DNA of 64,000 bases from UBA7672 sp965279085 (GTDB lineage: Bacteria; Pseudomonadota; Alphaproteobacteria; Caulobacterales; Hyphomonadaceae), in contig OZ257149.1 in NCBI GenBank assembly GCA_965279085.1, positions 3,844,001-3,908,000 on the forward strand, given 5' to 3'. A program made the translations under genes and the position numbers. Position 1 is the first letter of the stretch. Every line of letters starts with the position of its first letter. Below, piece by piece: positions 49,235 to 57,287 of the stretch. The notes under the pieces are model-generated. The model worked only from the letters and a program-made list of their open reading frames with translations. It made no database searches and was not told the DNA's origin.

Positions 49235-50758
49235 ATGTTCGATGTGATTGTCGTTGGGGCAGGCAGCAGCGGGTGTGCTATCGCCGCGCGCGCCTCCGAG
49301 AATCCGAACTGCACCGTGCTGCTGCTGGAGGCCGGGCCGGATTACAGCGACCTCGCGAAATTGCCGTTCGACCTGATCAATGGCCACAACAATTCCTATT
49401 CTGCGCACGACTGGCGCCTTGAGCACAGCCCGGTCCGCGACAGAACCGTTCGCTTTCCGCGCGGCCGGGTGGTCGGCGGGTCCAGCGCGGTCAACACCGC
49501 GATTGCACTGAGGGGCATGCCCGAGGATTTCGAAGAGTGGGCAGGCTTGGGTCTCACTGAATGGAACTGGCGCGGCGTTCTGCCAGCCTATCGCCGGCTG
49601 GAGCGCGATCTCGACTTCGGCGATCGCGACCATCACGGCGATGCTGGCCCGATTACCATTCGCCGCTACCCGCGCGAGGAGATGACTCTCCAGCAGCAGG
49701 CATTCCTCGATGCGGCGCGCGAGCTTGGCTATCCGGACTGTCCCGACGCGAATGATCCAGATGGATGGGGCGCCGGGCCACAGCCGATGAACAAGTTGGG
49801 CCGTTTACGTGTTTCGTGCGCCATTGGCTACTTGGCGCCGGCGCGCGCCCGACCCAACCTCACGATCCGTGGTGACACACAGGTCGTGCGTGCTCTCTGC
49901 GAGAATGGCCGCTGCGCGGGCGTTGAAGTGATCGACCAGGATGGCAGTCCGCAATGGATAGCAGCGCGGCTTGTGGTATTCTCGGCCGGCGCACTCATGA
50001 CGCCAGCGCTTCTCATGCGATCAGGTCTGGGCCCGCGCGGGCAGCTCGAACGGATCGGCGTCGATGTTATCAATGACGCGCCAGGCATTGGCCAGAATCT
50101 CCGCGACCATCCCGCGCTTTCCGTCACGATGCAGCCGAAGGATCCCTCGATCGTCGACCATGATCGCCCGATCATCCAGACCATCCTGCGCTACACCGCC
50201 GAGGGTTCCGACAAGCGCAACGATCTCCAGATCGAGATGATCGCCTTCAGCGGGAAGAAGGAGCGCCCGCAGTTCGCGATCGCCGGCGTTCTCGAATACC
50301 AGCATGGCCAGGGAGAGGTGACGCTTGCCTCCGCCGATCCGAATGCGCCGCCGGTCATCCATCAACACTTCTGCGAAGACGAGCGCGATCTCGCGCGGCT
50401 GGTCTCATGCTATCGCGACGTCCTGGCGTTCACGCGCACGCGAGCGGTGGGCGACCTAGTCGAGAGCATCGACTTCCCGCGCGGCGGAAATCCGACGGAC
50501 GAAGAAATTGCCAGTCTGGTCCGCCGCTTCGCAGGCAGCGGTTATCACCCCTGCGGCACTGCCAAGATGGGCGTTTCTTCTGATCCCACCGCCGTGGTCG
50601 ATCAGCATGGTCGTTGCTTCGCCATGGACGGGCTTGTCGTTGCCGACGCCTCGATCATGCCGCTGGTTCCACGCGCCAACACGAACCTCACGAGCATCAT
50701 GATCGGCGAGAAGGTTGGCGAATGGCTGCGCACGCGGCCCGCGCTTTACGGCTTGTGA
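49235..50758 (+). CDS. GMC family oxidoreductase (choline/alcohol dehydrogenase-like)
   Basis: A 507-residue FAD enzyme. The FAD site VIVVGAGSSGCAIAAR lies at the N-terminus, GMC signature 1 includes FPRGRVVGGSSAVN, and the C-terminus has GYHPCGTAKMG (catalytic His) and PRANTNLTSIMIGEK (Asn). GMC enzymes oxidise alcohols such as choline, PEG and sugar alcohols. It starts a plus-strand unit; the next gene begins 7 bp after its stop. Confidence 0.9.
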   Translation: MFDVIVVGAGSSGCAIAARASENPNCTVLLLEAGPDYSDLAKLPFDLINGHNNSYSAHDWRLEHSPVRDRTVRFPRGRVVGGSSAVNTAIALRGMPEDFEEWAGLGLTEWNWRGVLPAYRRLERDLDFGDRDHHGDAGPITIRRYPREEMTLQQQAFLDAARELGYPDCPDANDPDGWGAGPQPMNKLGRLRVSCAIGYLAPARARPNLTIRGDTQVVRALCENGRCAGVEVIDQDGSPQWIAARLVVFSAGALMTPALLMRSGLGPRGQLERIGVDVINDAPGIGQNLRDHPALSVTMQPKDPSIVDHDRPIIQTILRYTAEGSDKRNDLQIEMIAFSGKKERPQFAIAGVLEYQHGQGEVTLASADPNAPPVIHQHFCEDERDLARLVSCYRDVLAFTRTRAVGDLVESIDFPRGGNPTDEEIASLVRRFAGSGYHPCGTAKMGVSSDPTAVVDQHGRCFAMDGLVVADASIMPLVPRANTNLTSIMIGEKVGEWLRTRPALYGL

Positions 50759-50765
50759 GGTAGAG

Positions 50766-52262
50766 ATGGCGGTCGACATCATCATCCGCAACGCCCGCAT
50801 CCTCGACGGCAGCGGCGCCGCCGCATTCGAGGGCGATATCGAGATCGATGAAGGCCGCATCAGGAGCGTGGGGTCGGCCACAGCGACGGCGCGACAGGAG
50901 ATCGACGCAAAGGGGCAGTGTCTCTCGCCGGGGTTCATCGATGTGCACAGTCACGACGATGGCGCGTTCATCCGCTACCCCGACATGCATTTCAAATTGT
51001 CCCAAGGCGTAACCACCTGCGTGTGCGGCAATTGCGGCTTCAGCGCGATCCCTGCAAAGCCGGGCGAAGACCCCGGACCGGCAAGCGGCGGCATCATCAG
51101 CGGCGCCGCCGGAGAGTTTGCAGACCTCGAAGGATATTACGACGCCGTGCTGGCCAAGCGCCCCGCCATCAACGCGATCATGCTGGTCGGCCACAACACG
51201 GTTCGCGCCCAAGTCATGGGGATGGAGGAGCGGGCGCCGACATCCGCCGAAATGAAAGACATGCGTGCGCTCGTTGCGCAGGCGATGGAGCAGGGCGCTT
51301 GCGGGTTCTCCACGGGCCTGATCTATCGGCCCGGCCGTTGGAGCGACACGGAGGAAGTGACCGAACTCGCCCGCGAAGCAGCCGCCCATGGCGCTCTCTA
51401 CACCACGCACATGCGCAACGAAGGCGATCGCCTGCTCGAGGCGGTGGAAGAAACGCTGACGATTGCGCGCGGCGCAGGCGTTCACGCGCACATCTCGCAT
51501 CACAAATCGGCGGGGAAGCGCAACTGGGGCAAGGTGCGCCAGTCTCTCGACCTGGTCGATCAGGCCCGGGCGGCCGGCCAGAAGGTGACGCTGGACGTCT
51601 ATCCCTACACGGCCGGAAGTGGCCGCATGATCGAGTATTTCCGCCTCGACAAGATCGACCGGGATTTCGCCGAAACGATCCGTATCGCGAACTGCCCCGC
51701 CTTCCGTGAATTCGAGGGCCGGATGCTGAAGGACATCGCCGCGGATCGCAGCGAGGACATCGCCGATACCGTGCGGCTCATCCTGACCGCGCCCAAGGGC
51801 GACCGCACGATCTGCATCCACTTCATCATCGACGAGGCGGATATCGAAGCCAATCTGCGCTATGCCGGGATGATGGTGGGTTCTGATGGCATTCCCACGC
51901 TCAACGGCAAGCCGCATCCGCGTCTGTTCGGTACATTCCCACGCCTGCTTGGTGAGTATGTGCGCGGACGGGGCGTTCTCACGCTGGAGGACGCGGTCGC
52001 GCGAATAACATCGATCTCAGCTGACACCTTCGGGCTCAAGGAACGCGGGCGTATCGCGGCCGGTCATCATGCGGATATCGTGCTCTTCGATCCCGACACC
52101 GTCGCCGACGCGGCGACCTATGACGATCCGAAGCAGCTTTCAAAGGGGATTTCGCTTGTCATCGTCAACGGCGCCGTGGCGTGGTCTGACGGAGCGTATT
52201 CTGGCGCCGGGTCAGGCCAGATGCTGAGATATCGACACGACAACTACACCGGCAACACCTGA
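50766..52262 (+). CDS. N-acyl-D-amino-acid deacylase family amidohydrolase
   Basis: A 498-residue amidohydrolase. The metal motif GFIDVHSHDD (His-x-His), CVCGNCGFS, the His of AHISHHKSAGKRNWGK and the late Asp of PYTAGSG-region and IVLFDPDTV are typical of D-aminoacylases, which free D-amino acids from N-acyl forms. GTG/ATG 50766 follows GAGGTAGAG. With the D-threonine-aldolase-like gene nearby, D-amino acid catabolism is a reasonable guess. D-hydantoinase or dihydroorotase relatives are less likely. Confidence 0.87.
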   Translation: MAVDIIIRNARILDGSGAAAFEGDIEIDEGRIRSVGSATATARQEIDAKGQCLSPGFIDVHSHDDGAFIRYPDMHFKLSQGVTTCVCGNCGFSAIPAKPGEDPGPASGGIISGAAGEFADLEGYYDAVLAKRPAINAIMLVGHNTVRAQVMGMEERAPTSAEMKDMRALVAQAMEQGACGFSTGLIYRPGRWSDTEEVTELAREAAAHGALYTTHMRNEGDRLLEAVEETLTIARGAGVHAHISHHKSAGKRNWGKVRQSLDLVDQARAAGQKVTLDVYPYTAGSGRMIEYFRLDKIDRDFAETIRIANCPAFREFEGRMLKDIAADRSEDIADTVRLILTAPKGDRTICIHFIIDEADIEANLRYAGMMVGSDGIPTLNGKPHPRLFGTFPRLLGEYVRGRGVLTLEDAVARITSISADTFGLKERGRIAAGHHADIVLFDPDTVADAATYDDPKQLSKGISLVIVNGAVAWSDGAYSGAGSGQMLRYRHDNYTGNT

Positions 52263-52315
52263 CTGATCTGATCTTGACGACGCGCGCCGGCCGCTGCGCG
52301 CATGGGAGTTCTGTG

Positions 52316-53527
52316 ATGACAAAAGCGAAGCTGGGATCGCCTCTTGAAGGCCTGAAGGTGCTGGACCTTTCGCGCGTTCTCGCGGGCCCGTTCGCGAGCC
52401 GGATGCTGTGCGATCTTGGCGCCGACGTGGTGAAGGTCGAGCCACCAGAGGGCGACAGCACGCGCCTGTGGGGCAAGATGACCGGAGGCATCTCCGGCTA
52501 TTTCAATATGGTCAATGTCGGCAAGCGGAGCATCTCCATCGATCTTCGTGCTAAGGGAGCGCAGGAACTCGTGCTCGCGCTCGCCGCCAAGGCTGACGTT
52601 GTCGTCGAGAACTTCCGGCCCGACGTCATGCCACGTCTCGGTATCGGGTATGAGCGTCTTGCTGCGGTCAATCCGCGTCTGATCATGCTGTCGATTTCCG
52701 GCTTCGGCCGCGACGGGCCGGAATCGCAGCGACCCGCCTACGCGCCGATCGTGCATGCTGAGCTTGGCCTCACGGATCGTTCGTTGAGGCGCGATGGCGT
52801 GAAGATGGACCTGCCGTTGTCAGTGGCGGACACCAATGCCGGGCTGCACGGCGTGGTCGCTCTCCTGTCGGCGCTGCTGATGCGCGAGCGGACCGGTCTG
52901 GGCCAGCACATCGACATCGCGATGATGGACGCCACGCTCGTCAGCGACGACCAGCTGCATTTCGAGATCGAGGATGCAGAAGAGACGCGCAACCTGCCAC
53001 CGGACATCTGGGACACCGGCATCGGCGCGATTCTGGTGTCGGTGGACTTCCGCTACATGTGGAAACTTCTCACCACGAATTTCGGTCTCGTGGATCCGAC
53101 GCAGCCAGCGATGGATCTGGACGCCAAGATCCGCGCGCGCCGCGGCGCAGTCGCGGATTTCATGCGGAGCCTCAAGACCTGGGAGCAGGTTGAAGAAGCG
53201 ATGGCGAAGATGAACCTGGCATGGGGCCGTCTCCGGTCCGGCAAGTCATTGCGCGAACAGCCGACCCTGGCTTTCCGCAAGTCCATCGTCGAGGTCGATG
53301 ATCGTGCAGGCGGCACACGACCCATAGCCCAGTCGCCCTATCGGTTCTCACAAGCGCAAAGCACCGTCCGCGGACCAGCTCCACATCGCGGCGAGCATAA
53401 CGAAGCCGTGTTGCAGGAATGGCTTGGCAAATCACGCGAAGACGTAGCTGCACTCCTGTCGCTCGGCGTTCTGGCGCGGGATGAGGAACACGCGGCTCCG
53501 CCTGGTCAGGCAATGGGGAATGACTAA
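52316..53527 (+). CDS. Class III CoA-transferase (CaiB/BaiF family)
   Basis: A 403-residue CoA-transferase: LDLSRVLAGPFASRMLCDLGADVVKVEPP at the N-terminus (quoted in part as RVLAGPFASRMLCDLGADV), and Asp172 in SVADTNAGLHG at the position of the catalytic Asp169 of formyl-CoA transferase. It transfers CoA to an organic acid; the acceptor is unknown. ATG 52316 follows GGGAG. It lies after the deacylase and before a crotonase, which suggests activation of an acid for beta-oxidation-like breakdown. Confidence 0.88.
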   Translation: MTKAKLGSPLEGLKVLDLSRVLAGPFASRMLCDLGADVVKVEPPEGDSTRLWGKMTGGISGYFNMVNVGKRSISIDLRAKGAQELVLALAAKADVVVENFRPDVMPRLGIGYERLAAVNPRLIMLSISGFGRDGPESQRPAYAPIVHAELGLTDRSLRRDGVKMDLPLSVADTNAGLHGVVALLSALLMRERTGLGQHIDIAMMDATLVSDDQLHFEIEDAEETRNLPPDIWDTGIGAILVSVDFRYMWKLLTTNFGLVDPTQPAMDLDAKIRARRGAVADFMRSLKTWEQVEEAMAKMNLAWGRLRSGKSLREQPTLAFRKSIVEVDDRAGGTRPIAQSPYRFSQAQSTVRGPAPHRGEHNEAVLQEWLGKSREDVAALLSLGVLARDEEHAAPPGQAMGND

Positions 53528-53722
53528 ATTGAAGGGAGGGGCCGTGGGGTTCGCTATCGTGGCGCAGAAACTCGTCTTTCAGCGGCTACGGAACCGGTAA
53601 CGCCGACGATCAGCGTACCACCCTTTCCCTAGCGTATGAACCGAAGTTGCGAGAGTCCCACTGGGCGGCGCGCAATCGGCGGGTAAAGTAGTCCGCAGCG
53701 GAACGCGAAAAGGGCGCAGCCA

Positions 53723-54511
53723 ATGGCCTACACGACAATCGAACTCGAGCGCGACGGCGATGTCGCGATCATCAGGCTCAATGATCCAGCGACTCTGAAT
53801 GCCGTCACCGTGAAGACGATCGAGGAGATTGATGCCGCGCTCGACGAGATCAGCGGCTCGGCGCGGGCCATGGTGCTCACTGGGGCGGGGCGCGCGTTCT
53901 GTTCGGGCGCCAATCTCTCGGCCGGCATGGGCGATCGAAAAAGCGATGGGCCGTATGACTCGGGCAGTGTGCTCGAGAGCCACATCAATCCGCTGATGCT
54001 CCGCCTGCGCGATGTGCCGTTCCCGTGGGTTTCGGCGGTAAAGGGATCGGCGGCAGGAGTCGGCTGTTCGTTCGCGCTCGCTGCGGACATCGCGGTGTGT
54101 GGCGATAGCGCGTTCTTCCTGCAGGCGTTCGCGCGCATCGGTCTCGTGCCGGATGGCGGATCAAGCTGGATTCTCACGCGCGCCGTCGGCCGCGCCCGGG
54201 CGATGGAGATGATGCTTCTTGGTGAGCGCATTCCAGCGGCGAAGGCGCTGGAGTGGGGAATGATCAACCGGCTCGTGCCGGATGAGCAACTGATGCCGGC
54301 GGCGCTGGAGATGGCGCGTGCGCTGGCGGCAGGGCCAACGAAGTCGCTCGCGATGATCCGCCGGATGGCGTGGTCGGCGTCGGACGCGTCGTTCGAGGAA
54401 GCCATGACGACCGAACGCAACAACCAGCGCCTCGCGGGCCAGACGAAAGATCACCGCGAGGGCGTGACAGCTTTCCTCGCCAAGCGCCCCGCGCAGTTCA
54501 CAGGCCAGTAG
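53723..54511 (+). CDS. Enoyl-CoA hydratase/isomerase (PaaG-like crotonase)
   Basis: A 262-residue crotonase. Oxyanion-hole regions GRAFCSGANLS and KGSAAGVGCSFALAAD are present. The segment GLVPDGGSSW has Asp where hydratases have Glu, as in PaaG-type isomerases. It probably hydrates or isomerises an enoyl-CoA. It starts 195 bp after the CoA-transferase with an AAAGGGCG ribosome-binding site, and the next gene follows by 14 bp. Confidence 0.88.
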   Translation: MAYTTIELERDGDVAIIRLNDPATLNAVTVKTIEEIDAALDEISGSARAMVLTGAGRAFCSGANLSAGMGDRKSDGPYDSGSVLESHINPLMLRLRDVPFPWVSAVKGSAAGVGCSFALAADIAVCGDSAFFLQAFARIGLVPDGGSSWILTRAVGRARAMEMMLLGERIPAAKALEWGMINRLVPDEQLMPAALEMARALAAGPTKSLAMIRRMAWSASDASFEEAMTTERNNQRLAGQTKDHREGVTAFLAKRPAQFTGQ

Positions 54512-54525
54512 ATTCGGAGACGACA

Positions 54526-55503
54526 ATGATCCGCACACGCTTCACCGAACTCTTCGGTGTGCAGCATCCGATTGCGCAGGGTGGGATGCAGTGGGTTGGC
54601 CGGGGCGAGCTCGTCGCAGCCGTCGCCAATGCCGGCGCGCTAGGCTTCCTGACCGCGCTGACACAGCCGACGCCGGAAGCGTTGCTCAAAGAGATCGAGC
54701 GCACGCGTACGATGACCGACAAGCCGTTCGGCGTGAACCTGACCATCCTGCCCGCAATCAAGCCGCCGCCCTATGCCGAATACCGGCAGGCGATCATCGA
54801 TAGTGGCATCCGGATCGTGGAAACGGCGGGCTACAAACCGCAGGAGCATGTCGACCACTTCCGCGCCAACGGCGTGAAGGTGATCCACAAATGCACGGCT
54901 GTTCGTCACGCGTTGTCGGCTGAGCGGATGGGCGTCGATGCTGTGTCCATCGATGGTTTCGAGTGCGCGGGTCATCCGGGCGAGGACGATATTCCCGGCC
55001 TGATCCTGATCCCGGCGGCGGCCAACAAGGTGAAGGTTCCGATGCTGGCGTCTGGCGGGTTTGCGGATGGCCGTGGTCTGGCGGCGGCGCTGGCGCTGGG
55101 CGCGCACGGCATCAACATGGGCACGCGCTTCTGCGCGACCGTCGAGGCGCCCATCCATGCGAACTTCAAGCAGGCGATGGTGGAAGCAGACGAGCGGGCG
55201 ACCGACATCATCTTCCGTACCTACCGCAACAGCGCCCGTGTGGCGCGCAATGCAGTCAGCCAGGAAGTGCTGAAGCTCGAGGCGGAAGGGCGACCCTTCG
55301 AGGAGGTCGCGCACCTTGTGAAAGGCATGCGCGGACGCGAGGGCCTCGAAACGGGCAACAAGGATCACGGCGTTTGGAGCGCCGGGCAGGTGCAGGGCCT
55401 GATCGACGATGTTCCAACAGTGAAAGTGCTCGTCGACCGCATCGTGGATGAAGCCGAGAAGATCATCCGCGAGAAGCTGTCTGCGATGCTTGTCGGCGCC
55501 TGA
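54526..55503 (+). CDS. Nitronate monooxygenase / 2-nitropropane dioxygenase-like flavoprotein
   Basis: A 325-residue FMN TIM-barrel protein (FGVQHPIAQGGMQWVG, GVNLTILP, GVKVIHKCTAVRHALSAERMGVDAVSIDGFECAGHPGE in part DAVSIDGFECAGHPGE, ASGGFADGRGLAAALALGAHGINMGTRF in part LALGAHGINMGTRF). The GFEAGGH-like motif fits class I nitronate monooxygenases, but many members are enoyl reductases or act in CoA catabolism. It follows the crotonase gene at 14 bp. Confidence 0.85.
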   Translation: MIRTRFTELFGVQHPIAQGGMQWVGRGELVAAVANAGALGFLTALTQPTPEALLKEIERTRTMTDKPFGVNLTILPAIKPPPYAEYRQAIIDSGIRIVETAGYKPQEHVDHFRANGVKVIHKCTAVRHALSAERMGVDAVSIDGFECAGHPGEDDIPGLILIPAAANKVKVPMLASGGFADGRGLAAALALGAHGINMGTRFCATVEAPIHANFKQAMVEADERATDIIFRTYRNSARVARNAVSQEVLKLEAEGRPFEEVAHLVKGMRGREGLETGNKDHGVWSAGQVQGLIDDVPTVKVLVDRIVDEAEKIIREKLSAMLVGA

Positions 55504-55764
55504 CAGTCGGCTCTAGCTGCGCGTCACCGCGCCACATAACCGAGCGTCGCAGCTCTGTAGATGGCCTGTGGAAGTCAGGTGACGTTCGGCTTCCTGGCCG
55601 CATTCGACCAACCTCATTAACACAATCTGTGCGGTGGTTCGAGGAATTGAGCCGCAGACCCAGCGCGCAAGCTTGACTTTGTACAGGCTCGGGATGACCA
55701 AGCGGCCCCCCGCGAGATCCGGCCACTGCCTGGAGGCCCGTCTCGGTCCGCTCGGAATGACGCC

Positions 55765-57048
55765 ATGACCCTGTCGCTCGGCCTCGATTTTGGCACGACG
55801 AATACTGTCGCGACGATGGTCAACGCCGAGGGGCAGGTCGAGGCGGTGCATTTCGCTCACGACGGCGAAGCGTTTGACGCATTCCGTTCGGTGCTGTGCT
55901 TCTCCGAAACGGATGACGAGTCGGGGCGGCGGACGAACGTCAATGCGGGGCCGTGGGCCATCGACCAGTTTGTGGAACTGGCGGGAGACTGCCGCTTCAT
56001 CCAGTCTTTCAAGACGTTTGCCGCCAGCCCGCTCTTCACGGACACGCTGATCTACAACCGCCGCCTGAAGTTCGAGGATCTGCTCTCGGGCTTTCTCAAG
56101 CGGGTGCGCATCCATGCCGGCATCGATTTCCCCAAACGCGTCGTGATCGGCCGGCCCGTGAGTTTCGCCGGCGCCGCGCCCGACGAAGCGCTGGCGCGAG
56201 AACGATACGAGGCGGCGTTGCGCGCTGCTGGCTTCGAGGAAATCCACCACGTCTATGAACCGGTCGCCGCGGCCTACTTCTTTGCGCAGCGTCTGAATGC
56301 CGACGCGACAATTCTCGTCGCTGATTTCGGCGGCGGCACGAGTGACTTCTCGGTCGTGAGATTTGTCAAAGGTCGCTCTGGCCTCGATTACAAGCCGCTG
56401 GCGCATACGGGCGTCGGCGTGGCGGGGGACGCATTCGATTGTCGCATCATCGATCGCGTCGTTGCCCGAGCGTTCGGAAAGGATTCGGAATTCATGAGCT
56501 GGGGCAAACCGCTCCCCGTGCCGAATTCCTACTACCAGAAGTTCAGCCGCTGGAACGAGCTGTCGGTGATGCGCCATTCGCGCGACTATCGCGAATTGCA
56601 GAATCTCCTGCGCGACAGCCTCGATCCCGACCGCATCCGCGCCTTCCTTGCCTTCCTGGATGCGGACGCCGGCTATGCGATGTATCGGGCCGTGTCTGCC
56701 GCGAAGATACAATTGTCCCAGGCAGACGAAGGAACCCTTTCGCTTCATGTCGCGGGCGTCGATATCGATCGCAGGATCAAGCGCGCGGACTTCGAGAAAT
56801 GGATCGCACCCGAACTTGCCGCGATCGATGGCTGTGTCGACCGCGCGCTACGCGAGGCAGGCCTGAATGAAACCCAGGTCGACCGTGTCTTCCTGACTGG
56901 AGGCTCTTCGTTCGTTCCAGCCGTGCGCGCGCAGTTCGAATCCCGGTTCGGCGCTGAAAAGATCGAGACCGGCGATCAGCTTGTTTCTATCGCCTACGGG
57001 CTTTCGCTGATCGGACGAGAGTCGGACATAGGCCGTTGGGCTGTGTGA
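55765..57048 (+). CDS. Hsp70-family ATPase without substrate-binding domain (YegD-like)
   Basis: A 427-residue protein made only of the actin-like ATPase fold. LDFGTTNT (phosphate 1), VADFGGGTSDFS (phosphate 2) and LTGGSSFVP (adenosine) are present. There is no C-terminal beta-sandwich or lid, as in E. coli YegD, so a general folding chaperone role is unlikely; a nucleotide-dependent switch is more plausible. It stands alone between the catabolic cluster and a peptidase gene. Confidence 0.88.
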   Translation: MTLSLGLDFGTTNTVATMVNAEGQVEAVHFAHDGEAFDAFRSVLCFSETDDESGRRTNVNAGPWAIDQFVELAGDCRFIQSFKTFAASPLFTDTLIYNRRLKFEDLLSGFLKRVRIHAGIDFPKRVVIGRPVSFAGAAPDEALARERYEAALRAAGFEEIHHVYEPVAAAYFFAQRLNADATILVADFGGGTSDFSVVRFVKGRSGLDYKPLAHTGVGVAGDAFDCRIIDRVVARAFGKDSEFMSWGKPLPVPNSYYQKFSRWNELSVMRHSRDYRELQNLLRDSLDPDRIRAFLAFLDADAGYAMYRAVSAAKIQLSQADEGTLSLHVAGVDIDRRIKRADFEKWIAPELAAIDGCVDRALREAGLNETQVDRVFLTGGSSFVPAVRAQFESRFGAEKIETGDQLVSIAYGLSLIGRESDIGRWAV

Positions 57049-57287
57049 CCGGGGTGTCAGGGATCGGGGCGCCTCCCTCGATCAGAGGCGGCCGTCGGCA
57101 ATAGAGTATGCCGAGCACATGCAATCCTGCGGTAACAGGTGCGCGAGAATTCGTTATTGGGCTGCGGCTACTGCACCAACAACGCTTGCTGCCAGCTGTT
57201 GGCGCGTCGCGGCCGGTCTTGCGCGCTTTACCCCTCAATTGATGGATGGCATCAACGGCGTAAGGCGACGTCAGATCGGGAAATTCA

